From: Cytophagaceae bacterium
Lineage (GTDB): Bacteria; Bacteroidota; Bacteroidia; Cytophagales; Spirosomataceae
Direction of reading: 5' to 3'
Assembly (NCBI GenBank): GCA_947486835.1
Contig: CANKVC010000004.1
Span: forward strand, 1-33,011
DNA: 33,011 nt
Below, piece by piece: positions 17,709 to 26,347 of this stretch. How positions within the stretch are numbered: position 1 is the stretch's first letter; every line of letters starts with the position of its first letter. A program made the translations under genes and the position numbers. The notes below the pieces were generated by a model. The model saw only the letters and a program-made list of their open reading frames with translations, had not been told where the DNA came from and ran no database searches.

Positions 17709-18365
17709 CTAAGGAAACTTATATCCCGTCATTTTTTTTAGTTGAGCCAAAGGTATTGAATAGCTTTGCCAATTAGGATTCAAGGTCTTTTCATTCGGAA
17801 ATAAAATACACCAAACCTTATCTGGGGTGTAAACGACTTTCCAACAATATTTTGGGATGGGCATTTTGGTTGACCCTAGAGCGTCTTTGGCCCCAATGGC
17901 TCCTGCATAAATAACTAGCTTTTGTCCTCTCTTAGCCAATTTACGGCAATATGCTTCTAAACGTTCCCAAGGTCCCCGATTCAACTCTGGAGTTTGGGGC
18001 AACATATTGGACATCAAAAATGTTTCTCTGTTTAAAAAGACAGTAGACGTTCGATCTTCTGAATTACATAAATGTCCTCGGTCGTATCCCGTATACTTGT
18101 AATCAGACTCGTCAATCACATAAAATGATCTAGGAAAGCTATCGTCTTGAATAAATTTATTTGAGCGAGAAACAGAACCTACATCAGCGTCCACTAGCGT
18201 CCAGGCAACCCAATTGGCCCGACCCAAAACACCATCATAGGACATGACATAACCCGATTTTACAGATAAATAATTGGATGTAGATGCAGTATTTGCACCT
18301 GAAATATTCATAATTCCTACAGGCAAAACCTGTAGAAAAAATGAAATAATAAGATTTAAAATCAT
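17709..18365 (-). CDS. secreted DNA/RNA non-specific endonuclease (NucA-like)
   Basis: Signal-like N-terminus; YDRGHLCNSEDRT matches the DRGH catalytic motif; NMLPQTPELNRGPWERLE. Confidence 0.92.
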   Translation of the reverse strand: MILNLIISFFLQVLPVGIMNISGANTASTSNYLSVKSGYVMSYDGVLGRANWVAWTLVDADVGSVSRSNKFIQDDSFPRSFYVIDESDYKYTGYDRGHLCNSEDRTSTVFLNRETFLMSNMLPQTPELNRGPWERLEAYCRKLAKRGQKLVIYAGAIGAKDALGSTKMPIPKYCWKVVYTPDKVWCILFPNEKTLNPNWQSYSIPLAQLKKMTGYKFP

Positions 18366-19138
18366 CTTTTAAACGAAAATAACCAAGATAATAAGGCTGG
18401 CTGCGCAAAGGTATTATCCCATGAATTATGATTCACCCCGGGATATTCCGTATACGTCACATTAGCTTTAGCCTCTTGTAAGGCAGCTACTAATTCCCTC
18501 GAATGTTTTACTGGAACTACCGCATCTGCATCTCCATGATTCACCCATAAAGGTAATTTTTTAGCATATTTTTTCACATAGGTCAAATCCGCCCCACCAC
18601 AAATTGGAATGGCAGCAGCAAACATTTTTGGATTTCTTGAAACCGCTTCCATGGTCCCCATGCCACCCATCGATAAGCCCATGATGTATAAACGTTTTTT
18701 ATCGGCAACTTTCGATTTAACCAAACTTTTGACCAAATCTATGGCAGATTGTAAAGGCCAATTGATATTTTGGGAATAGTCGAATACAAAGGAAGTTGGC
18801 TTTTGTGTTCGATCAATCTTCACTGAAGACCAATAGGAATCTTTGGGACATTGAGGAAAAATAACAATCGCAGGGAATTTGGCTTGGTTTTCCGGATTCA
18901 AAAAAACTTGAGTTCCATATTTCATTTGTGCCACGTTATCATCTCCCCGCTCACCCGCACCATGCAAAACCAAAACAACTGGATATTTGGTAGAAGGGTT
19001 ATAATTGGTCGGGTATAAAATCTGATAGGATAAACTTTGACCTGACTCATTCACATAGGATTTCTTTTCAAAAACACCTTGAGCGAAAATTTGTACACTT
19101 AAAAAAAGAAGCGCTAAGGCAATAAATAATTTTTTCAT
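18362..19138 (-). CDS. secreted alpha/beta-hydrolase esterase (feruloyl-esterase / prolyl-oligopeptidase type)
   Basis: Signal peptide MKKLFIALALLFLSVQIFAQ at 19138; VVLVLHGAGERGDD, MGLSMGGMGTMEA, WVNHGDADAVVPV. Start forms an ATGA overlap with the madM stop, favouring 19138 over 19186. Confidence 0.9.
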   Translation of the reverse strand: MKKLFIALALLFLSVQIFAQGVFEKKSYVNESGQSLSYQILYPTNYNPSTKYPVVLVLHGAGERGDDNVAQMKYGTQVFLNPENQAKFPAIVIFPQCPKDSYWSSVKIDRTQKPTSFVFDYSQNINWPLQSAIDLVKSLVKSKVADKKRLYIMGLSMGGMGTMEAVSRNPKMFAAAIPICGGADLTYVKKYAKKLPLWVNHGDADAVVPVKHSRELVAALQEAKANVTYTEYPGVNHNSWDNTFAQPALLSWLFSFKR

Positions 19139-19893
19139 AAGATTTTTTCTAAAATTAAATAAAATACGGATGGACATAATAGGCAACCCATCCCGGTTGC
19201 AAAAGTAGCTGTTAATGCGCCATAGGGAACTAATTTGGTATCTGTAGCCGCTAGACCAGCTGAAACACCTGATGTGGTACTCATCATTCCCCCATAAATC
19301 ATCGCACTATGTGCATTATTTAAACCAATATAGGGGGCAATAAATGGGGTAGAAATCGTGACAAAAATAGATTTTACAACGCCAGTAGCAATGCTTAATG
19401 CAATTACCTCAGAACTAGCTTGTAAAGCGGCTCCTGTCACTGGACCTACGATAAAAGTACAAGCGCCTGCTCCAATAGTGGCTATACTTTTAGCATCATG
19501 ATAGCCCAAAAAAACAGCAATAATGGCGCCGCCAACAAAAGATACGGTTGTTCCTAAAACTAAAGAAATGGCTCCGGCTAAACCTGTTTGACGAATCAAC
19601 ATAAAACTGGCACCCATCGCGGTAGATACAATGGCAAAATCCCTAAACATGGAACCACCTAATAATGACATTCCTGAGAAAATAGAAATGTCCGCAATTC
19701 CCTTAGATCCACCTGTATATAATCCTGAGAAATAGGCGACAATTAAACCTAATAAAATGGCAACTGCCGCTCCAGGTATCTTATTTTTCAAGACATGTTT
19801 GGAAATTAAAAAACCCAAATAGCTAATGATACCCACCGCCACAAACGCAACAATCAAGCCATTCTTTTCGAAAAAGTTGACAATAATTTCCAT
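19135..19893 (-). CDS. madM: malonate transporter subunit MadM-like
   Basis: 252 aa; GLIVAFVAVGIISYLGFLISKHV...KGIADISIFSGMSLLGGSMFRDFAIVSTAMGA...TSGVSAGLAATDTKLVPYGALTATFATGMGCLLCPSVFYLIL. Confidence 0.85.
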   Translation of the reverse strand: MEIIVNFFEKNGLIVAFVAVGIISYLGFLISKHVLKNKIPGAAVAILLGLIVAYFSGLYTGGSKGIADISIFSGMSLLGGSMFRDFAIVSTAMGASFMLIRQTGLAGAISLVLGTTVSFVGGAIIAVFLGYHDAKSIATIGAGACTFIVGPVTGAALQASSEVIALSIATGVVKSIFVTISTPFIAPYIGLNNAHSAMIYGGMMSTTSGVSAGLAATDTKLVPYGALTATFATGMGCLLCPSVFYLILEKIL

Positions 19894-19894
19894 C

Positions 19895-20263
19895 TTAGTT
19901 GTTTAATGGTGATTTAGTTAATTTAACTAATAATGGAATGCATGCGAAACACATAAAAACAGGAATGACACCCGCGAGAATGGCTAATAAACCAGAATTA
20001 AGTGCCACCACCACGTTTTGGGTGGCTGACATAGCCACAATAACGGGAATGTACATTTGGCTCCAAAACAAAATTCCTTTTTCCGCTTCAGCAGAAAATA
20101 AATTCCGTTTGTTAAAATAGTCATGTGCTAAAATCAAAAATAACATGGCAAATCCAACTCCCCCGACATTGGCTTTAACACCAATCCATTTGGCTAAAAA
20201 TTCGCCTACCAATTGGCCTAATATATAACAGGCCCCTAAAAATGAGACTCCATAAATAACCAT
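19895..20263 (-). CDS. madL: malonate transporter subunit MadL-like
   Basis: 122 aa membrane protein directly upstream of madM; GVSFLGACYILGQLVGEFLAKWIGVKANVGGVGFAMLFLIL...PVIVAMSATQNVV. Confidence 0.85.
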   Translation of the reverse strand: MVIYGVSFLGACYILGQLVGEFLAKWIGVKANVGGVGFAMLFLILAHDYFNKRNLFSAEAEKGILFWSQMYIPVIVAMSATQNVVVALNSGLLAILAGVIPVFMCFACIPLLVKLTKSPLNN

Positions 20264-22158
20264 TATTTTATTCGTTTTAACATGTCAGAAATAGGAAATC
20301 GAATCGCTTGACCCATGGGTTTTTTACCTCGATAGCCAATCACGCGCATTTCGACAGCATCCTTGGGCACAGTGATAACTCCTAATGCAGCAGGATAATA
20401 ATGGTCGGGCAACGAGTGATCGAAACTATAGTGGAATGAAATGTTCCCCACTTCTGCTGTCATATTAACTTGAATCTCCCCCTTTGATGTTTTTGAAAAC
20501 TTGAAAATAGGGTCATACATGCTTCGAGCGTATTTAATTTCAGCCATATCTGATCTTTCAAAATGATTTTCGACTCGGCTGATAAAATTATCCCAATTTT
20601 TATTATCGTTTTTTGACCATAAATCTTCTGCCACAGCCCATGCCCGAGGATATAACATATATTGAAGATGTCGGTAATTAAATAATTGCTCAGACCATAA
20701 ATTTGCTTGGCCACCTTTAATTAATTCAGCATTTACGCCTTGAGGTACCGGATTGAAATCATAGGAGTTTTTCAGCCGAACGGTTTCATAGACAGGAGGC
20801 TCAATAATTCCATCGCCCTGCATTAAATCTAGATATACATTTGAATTAGGCGTCATGACCACTTGGTGTCCATCATTTGCCGCCTGAATACCTCCTTTAA
20901 TACCTCTCCAAGACATAACAGCTGTATTTTTTGGTAGTCCACCGCCTTCTAATATCTCATCCCAGCCCATCATTTTTTTCCCTTTTGAAGTAATGATTTT
21001 TTCCAATCGGCGCGTAAAATAGGCTTGAACTTCCTGAGAATTTTTTAACCCTTCCTTGATTCTCAAGGCTTGTATTTGAGGATTTTTATCCCAATAATTT
21101 TTGGGACATTCATCTCCACCCATGTGAATATATTCAAAGGGGAATAATTCAGACACTTCACCAAAAACCTTATCTAAAAAGGTGTACACCTTTTCATTGG
21201 CAGGACATAATGTATTATCCTGCAAAGCAATCGCATGATCGGTAGACCAATCAATAAAAGGCTCCCCGGAAATTACTTGGTAATTTACTGCCTCAGGGGT
21301 ACATGAAAGTTCTGGATAAGAAGCTACAGCGGCCATTGAATGCCCAGGTACATCGATTTCAGGCATGATATCGACAAATCGATCTTTGGCATATTTAACC
21401 AATTCTCTTATGTCATCTTGCGTAAAAAATCCACCAAAATCACGAGGTTCATTCGGCTCAGGTTTAGAAAACTCCGTAAATCGGCCTATTTTCTTCACAT
21501 TAAAAGCGCCCTTTTTAGTCAAATTAGGGAATGATTTTATTTCAATGCGCCAACCTTCATCATCCGTCAAATGCAAATGCAATAAATTGTATTTATAAGC
21601 GACCATTTCGTCAATAAATTGCTTTACCTGATCCTTAGTAAAGAAATGCCGCGCTACGTCAAACATCATTCCGCGCCATGCAAATCTTGGCGTGTCCTGA
21701 ATATTCGCAAAAGGAATTTTCCAAGATACACCATTTACTATCGTTTTTGACTCTATTTCTTTGGGTAATAATTGGCCTAACGTTTGAATTCCATAAAACA
21801 AACCAACGGGATTATTAGCCAAAATCTGCACTCCACTCTGATTCACTTGAAGGCGATAACCTTCTTTTCCAAGCGATGAATCAAACGATTTATTTAAAAC
21901 AAATCGAATATTAGCTTTCGCCTGATCCCCATAAACCCATTTTAATTTATAGCCAGTGGCTTTTTTGAGTTTTTCAGAAAATAAGCTGAAAGCCACTTTT
22001 AGGCTAGGATCATTAGGTCCCGACAAAGTCAAAGATGAAGGCAGAGAATAAGAACCCTTTGGGTATTCAGCCTTTAATGGAATGGGAATAATAGAAGGTG
22101 TTTGACCCCTAAAAACATAGGATGTCAAACAAATGAAAGTTAAAATTACATACTTCAT
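20263..22158 (-). CDS. beta-N-acetylhexosaminidase (GH20)
   Basis: WRGMMFDVARHF, LLHLHLTDDEGWRIEIK, DIMPEIDVPGHSMA, YIHMGGDECPKNYW (catalytic DE), VMSWRG. Confidence 0.96.
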   Translation of the reverse strand: MKYVILTFICLTSYVFRGQTPSIIPIPLKAEYPKGSYSLPSSLTLSGPNDPSLKVAFSLFSEKLKKATGYKLKWVYGDQAKANIRFVLNKSFDSSLGKEGYRLQVNQSGVQILANNPVGLFYGIQTLGQLLPKEIESKTIVNGVSWKIPFANIQDTPRFAWRGMMFDVARHFFTKDQVKQFIDEMVAYKYNLLHLHLTDDEGWRIEIKSFPNLTKKGAFNVKKIGRFTEFSKPEPNEPRDFGGFFTQDDIRELVKYAKDRFVDIMPEIDVPGHSMAAVASYPELSCTPEAVNYQVISGEPFIDWSTDHAIALQDNTLCPANEKVYTFLDKVFGEVSELFPFEYIHMGGDECPKNYWDKNPQIQALRIKEGLKNSQEVQAYFTRRLEKIITSKGKKMMGWDEILEGGGLPKNTAVMSWRGIKGGIQAANDGHQVVMTPNSNVYLDLMQGDGIIEPPVYETVRLKNSYDFNPVPQGVNAELIKGGQANLWSEQLFNYRHLQYMLYPRAWAVAEDLWSKNDNKNWDNFISRVENHFERSDMAEIKYARSMYDPIFKFSKTSKGEIQVNMTAEVGNISFHYSFDHSLPDHYYPAALGVITVPKDAVEMRVIGYRGKKPMGQAIRFPISDMLKRIK

Positions 22159-22165
22159 AAATTAC

Positions 22166-23812
22166 TTAAACTAAAGATTTTCTTGCCTCACGATCGGGAT
22201 CTAAAGCAAGCATTGATTGATCATTTAATATCATGGTCTCCCCTTTTTCTGACGTATAAGGCTTCCAGTTAGGCAAACCACCTCCATTTGGGTTTCCTGT
22301 TCTAACAAAATTCAAAAAGCTTTTAGCCATTTTTTCTGACAATGCTCTAGGACGTTTACCACCTCCGGTATGAGTTAGCATTAAGTCCGTATTATAAAAC
22401 CAAAAGCAAATGTCATCGCAATGAAAAGCACGCATTCTGCCGTCAAATAGCGGTGGTTGCCAGCCGAACCAAGAAACATACACGGGAGCTTTTTTCTGTC
22501 CCGACTTCACATTCGCTGTTGCTATAGCATTTTTACGATTGGAATTAATTAATGCCCAGATTTCAATCGGCTTAGCCTCAGGGAAATTTTTAGCATAAGC
22601 ATCAACTACATTACTAGTTTGATCAGCAAACCTTGTTTTTAGTTTCTCTTTGACTCCTGACAAAGTTATTGTTTCCAAAAGAGCATCTGTTCTAGATGGA
22701 GATTGCTCATGAAAAGTTGTATTAATTAATAAAGGAATATCGGCTGAAAAATGAGAAGAATCTTTAAAGAATTCCCCGGCAGCTAGGTATTGACCATCGC
22801 CTACAGGTGAAAAACCTGCTCGGGCAATATTCATACGCTTAGCTTCATCCCCCATTTTAGCGGCTGCTTTATTGGCCACGTCAATGTATTCACGCCAAGA
22901 AAGTTTCTGCAAACCTTTGATATCACCCGGTTTCAAACCAGCTTCTTCCATAATTTTAAGTCCAACTTTCTCAGCAAATTCTTTGTTGGTCCCACTCAAT
23001 GAACTACCACTCAAAGCCACCGCTTTATGAAACAATCCTTTGGCAGATGGCATATTCATTAAAGTTGTCACTTTAGAACCTCCGCCAGATTGACCTATAA
23101 TGGTCACATTACCTGGATCGCCACCAAAATTTGAAATATTATCTCGGATCCATTCCAATGAAGCGACCATATCTAAATTACCTACATTTCCTGAGGCTGG
23201 ATGACCACCAGCCGCAGAAAGCTGACTATAACCTAAGGCCCCTAAACGATGATTAATTGAACAAAAAACAACATCACCAAACCTCGAAAGATTTTCCCCA
23301 TGATATCCATCCTGCTCTATGGCATTCCCATTCGTATATCCACCCCCGTGCAACCATAAAATAACAGGCCTTTTTTTCTGATCTAATGTAGGAGTCCACA
23401 CATTGATGCGCAAACAGTCTTCAGAAACATCATCATAATTCCAATGATCCACAAAAGAAGCATATTGATTTGCATACCGATTGTCCATGATTTGAGGAGC
23501 TGTATTTCCCCACCAAACGGCAGGACGAGTTTCGGTCCAAGGATTAGGTTTTTGAGGAGGCATAAACCGATTGCTTCCCGACGTATCCGCTCCATAAGGT
23601 ATGCCTAAAAAAGTATGGATTCCGCGAAGTATGAAGCCGCGAACTTTTCCGTATTGTGTGTTAGCGACTGCAATATTATCGCCAACAAATAATTGTTGAT
23701 CATCTAAAGATAGAGATTTAGAATCCTTTGAATAACCGTTATAATGCCCTAGGCTTAAACTTGCTGAGCCAAGGCCCAAAGATTGAATGAAATCACGACG
23801 ACTTGCTTTCAT
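22166..23812 (-). CDS. type B carboxylesterase with Tat-like signal
   Basis: SRRDFIQSLGLGSASLSLG twin-Arg start; LGIPYG, EDCLRINVWTP, VILWLHGGGYTNG, VTIIGQSGGGSKVTTLM nucleophile elbow. Confidence 0.95.
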   Translation of the reverse strand: MKASRRDFIQSLGLGSASLSLGHYNGYSKDSKSLSLDDQQLFVGDNIAVANTQYGKVRGFILRGIHTFLGIPYGADTSGSNRFMPPQKPNPWTETRPAVWWGNTAPQIMDNRYANQYASFVDHWNYDDVSEDCLRINVWTPTLDQKKRPVILWLHGGGYTNGNAIEQDGYHGENLSRFGDVVFCSINHRLGALGYSQLSAAGGHPASGNVGNLDMVASLEWIRDNISNFGGDPGNVTIIGQSGGGSKVTTLMNMPSAKGLFHKAVALSGSSLSGTNKEFAEKVGLKIMEEAGLKPGDIKGLQKLSWREYIDVANKAAAKMGDEAKRMNIARAGFSPVGDGQYLAAGEFFKDSSHFSADIPLLINTTFHEQSPSRTDALLETITLSGVKEKLKTRFADQTSNVVDAYAKNFPEAKPIEIWALINSNRKNAIATANVKSGQKKAPVYVSWFGWQPPLFDGRMRAFHCDDICFWFYNTDLMLTHTGGGKRPRALSEKMAKSFLNFVRTGNPNGGGLPNWKPYTSEKGETMILNDQSMLALDPDREARKSLV

Positions 23813-23873
23813 AATTTAATGGTTTAGTTTCCTTAAAGTTGACGCAAAATGTATGTAAATCCAAATCCTTTTT

Positions 23874-23881
23874 TATTTTTG
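23874..23881 (+). promoter_or_regulatory. Bacteroidota -7 element for amt
   Basis: TATTTTTG matches TAnnTTTG, 31 nt upstream of the amt ATG. Confidence 0.4.
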
Positions 23882-23912
23882 TAACAATAAGCATTATATA
23901 CGAAACAAAATC

Positions 23913-25166
23913 ATGAATGAAACTGCCACGCTTGCTGCTCAGCAAGTAGAACTTACACACGCTATTGACACAGTTTGGGTCGCCATTTGTGCGGCATTAA
24001 TCTTCCAGATGGAAGGTGGATTTGCTCTTTTAGAAGCGGGATTTGTCCGATCTAAAAATGCGGTCAGCATTATCGCCAAAGTAATGATTGACATCTTATT
24101 TGGTGGGGTTGCCTTTTACTTAGTCGGTTTTGGAATTGCCTATGGCCATTCGAATGGCTATTGGGCCTTCGATTTTGGTATTTCAAAAGAAGATTTAGGA
24201 TTAGGATTGACCATTTCGAATAGTCTATTTTGGTTTATCCAAATGGGCTTTGCGGTGGCTGCTATTTCCATTGTTTCCGGTGGAGTAGCCGAGCGAATGA
24301 AAATGTGGTCCTATGCCGTTTTTGTTACGATATTTTGTGCTGTGATGTATCCGTTGGCAGCTAATTGGGTTTGGAATCCAAACGGCTGGTTAGCCGTGCA
24401 AGGCTTTAATGATTTTGCAGGTTCTGCTGCTGTTCACGCGATGGGTGGATTTGCAGCCTTAGCTGGTGCAATCGTTTTAGGACCTCGATTAGGAAAATAC
24501 AATGAAGATGGGAGCATCAATGCGATACCGGGACATAATCTAACTTTATCGGCCGTTGGAGCTTTTATGTTGTGGTTTGGTTGGTTCGGATTCAATCCCG
24601 GATCCACCTTAGGGGCAGTCGGAAAATGGGAATTAATAGGTTCAGTCGCTACAAATACATTTTTAGCTTCAGCCGCAGGAGGAATTTCAACGATCTGTTA
24701 TACTTTTTTACGGTACAAAAAAGTGGATATAACCATGGTGATCAATGGAGTATTGGCCGGTTTAGTGGCCATTACGGCAGGATGTAATGTAGTAAGTCCA
24801 AACAGTGCATTAATCATCGGATTGGTGGCTGGAACTTTAGTAGACATGGCTGTCGTGATCGTAGATAACATGAAAATAGATGATCCCGTGGGAGCCATCG
24901 CAGTTCATGGAATAAATGGTTTCTTTGGAACGATTGCCGTAGGTTTATTCTCAGAAAAAAATGGCTTATTTGTGACCGGTGAAACGAGCCAATTAATCGT
25001 TCAATTTACAGGGGTAGCGGTGATCAGTGTATTCTCATTTGTTCTAACCTATACCATTTTTAAAATATTGAAAGCGACCATGGGAATTAGACTAAGTCAT
25101 AAAGCAGAGTCAGCGGGTATTGACGCAGTTGAATTTGGAGTAGAATCTTATACAACATTTGAATAA
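23913..25166 (+). CDS. amt: ammonium transporter
   Basis: MEGGFALLEAGFVRSKNAVSII, FAGSAAVHAMGGFAALAGAIVLGPRLG, LWFGWFGFNPGS, AVHGINGFFGTIAVGLF. Confidence 0.97.
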   Translation: MNETATLAAQQVELTHAIDTVWVAICAALIFQMEGGFALLEAGFVRSKNAVSIIAKVMIDILFGGVAFYLVGFGIAYGHSNGYWAFDFGISKEDLGLGLTISNSLFWFIQMGFAVAAISIVSGGVAERMKMWSYAVFVTIFCAVMYPLAANWVWNPNGWLAVQGFNDFAGSAAVHAMGGFAALAGAIVLGPRLGKYNEDGSINAIPGHNLTLSAVGAFMLWFGWFGFNPGSTLGAVGKWELIGSVATNTFLASAAGGISTICYTFLRYKKVDITMVINGVLAGLVAITAGCNVVSPNSALIIGLVAGTLVDMAVVIVDNMKIDDPVGAIAVHGINGFFGTIAVGLFSEKNGLFVTGETSQLIVQFTGVAVISVFSFVLTYTIFKILKATMGIRLSHKAESAGIDAVEFGVESYTTFE

Positions 25167-25184
25167 TAGCTAAATAAATTAGAT

Positions 25185-25526
25185 ATGAAAAAGGTAGAAG
25201 CCATTGTAAAACCATCGAAATTAAAAGCTATTCAAAAGGGCTTGATCGATGCCAATATCCCTTGCATGACCGTGGTTCCCGTTCGGGGAGCCGGTTTACA
25301 ACAAGGCTATTCAGAGATTTATCGGGGTACCGAAAAATCATTAATCTTATTACCTAAAATCATGATCATTTGTGTGGTCAGCGATGAAAACCTAGAAAAA
25401 TGCTTAAGTGTGATCTTAGACAATGCCTCAGAAGGAAACACGGGGGATGGAAAAATCTTTGTTTATGATGTCCAAGATGCGATTAGGATTAGGACGAGAA
25501 CGAGGGGGATTGAGGCGATTAGGTAG
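25185..25526 (+). CDS. P-II family nitrogen regulator
   Basis: 112-113 aa; MKKVEAIVKPSKLKAIQKGL, YSEIYRGTEKSLILLPK T-loop, GDGKIFVYDVQDAIRIRTRTRGIEAI; 18 nt after amt. Confidence 0.95.
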   Translation: MKKVEAIVKPSKLKAIQKGLIDANIPCMTVVPVRGAGLQQGYSEIYRGTEKSLILLPKIMIICVVSDENLEKCLSVILDNASEGNTGDGKIFVYDVQDAIRIRTRTRGIEAIR

Positions 25527-25531
25527 GTTTA

Positions 25532-25594
25532 GGTAATAGGTAAGAGGTAAGAGGTAAGAGGTATTAAGTAATAGGTATTAGGTAATAGGTAATC
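25532..25594 (+). repeat. degenerate heptad tandem repeat
   Basis: Nine 7-nt units: GGTAATA GGTAAGA GGTAAGA GGTAAGA GGTATTA AGTAATA GGTATTA GGTAATA GGTAATC. Confidence 0.9.
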
Positions 25595-25599
25595 GTAGG

Positions 25600-25627
25600 G
25601 GACGGGTTTACCCCGTCCTAATTTTTT
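25600..25627 (+). terminator. intrinsic terminator after the PII gene
   Basis: GGACGGG-TTTAC-CCCGTCC followed by TAATTTTTT; overlaps the stop codon of the convergent gene. Confidence 0.75.
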
Positions 25628-26289
25628 ATCGTTTTTATGACGCGCATGCGGATAAACATCTCCTCAGAATACCATTTTAGCGCACGAGTCTTTTTAATCA
25701 TGGGCGCGTGCTCTTTACTTTTATAAGCGAAACTATCCAAGATTTCTTCCGACTCCCAAAGACTTAATGTGGCTTGTTCCAACAGGGGGAATTCCCCTAC
25801 CCCTTTGGCAAATAGCAAACCACTTTTTGAAGATAAGTACTTGCTAGCATGAGAGACATTGAACCAAAATAATAGGGATTTATACCAAACGATACTCGCA
25901 CGCGTCAAAACCAAAACAGGTCCACTTCCTGGGTCTTCTTTGATTTCAAAAGGATTGTTTCCATTCCAAGTTCCATGACCCTTGATGGCCACGGTATCCC
26001 AGCCTTTCATTTCGCTTATTTGGTTTTTTAAAGCAGACCAACGCGCGTTCGTTTCAAAAAAATCATCCGAAGCTTTTTGAGACTCAAATACACCCAAAAA
26101 GGCATACATAGAAAAATCAGGCCAAACAGAAAAACCATTTCCAGCACCCACACCCAAATGTTTTGAAAATAACAAACCCGCATGATTCCAAGGATTCACT
26201 AATGAAATTCCCATTTGAGCAAAAGCAAAACGCTTATTTGAAAAGCCCTCAAAAGTTAAAAATCGAATTGAAATAATTTTTTCACTCAT
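25618..26289 (-). CDS. CrtA (spheroidene monooxygenase)-like protein
   Basis: 223 aa; FAFAQMGISLVNPWNHAGLLFSKHLGVGAGNGFSVWPDFSMYAFLGVF and GTWNGNNPFEI...VLVLTRASI resemble the CrtA family. Confidence 0.7.
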   Translation of the reverse strand: MSEKIISIRFLTFEGFSNKRFAFAQMGISLVNPWNHAGLLFSKHLGVGAGNGFSVWPDFSMYAFLGVFESQKASDDFFETNARWSALKNQISEMKGWDTVAIKGHGTWNGNNPFEIKEDPGSGPVLVLTRASIVWYKSLLFWFNVSHASKYLSSKSGLLFAKGVGEFPLLEQATLSLWESEEILDSFAYKSKEHAPMIKKTRALKWYSEEMFIRMRVIKTIKN

Positions 26290-26306
26290 TTACATCTAAA
26301 TTAGCC

Positions 26307-26314
26307 TAATTTTG
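26307..26314 (+). promoter_or_regulatory. Bacteroidota -7 element
   Basis: TAATTTTG matches TAnnTTTG, 33 nt upstream of the 26348 ATG. Confidence 0.4.
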
Positions 26315-26347
26315 AACAAATATATCGACAATAAGGTTTAAAACAAC

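Noticed and set aside
19135-20263. LrgAB/CidAB holin-antiholin-like pair
   Set aside because: Subunit sizes (122 and 252 aa) superficially fit, but sequence features and order match MadL/MadM better; an HMM search would settle it.
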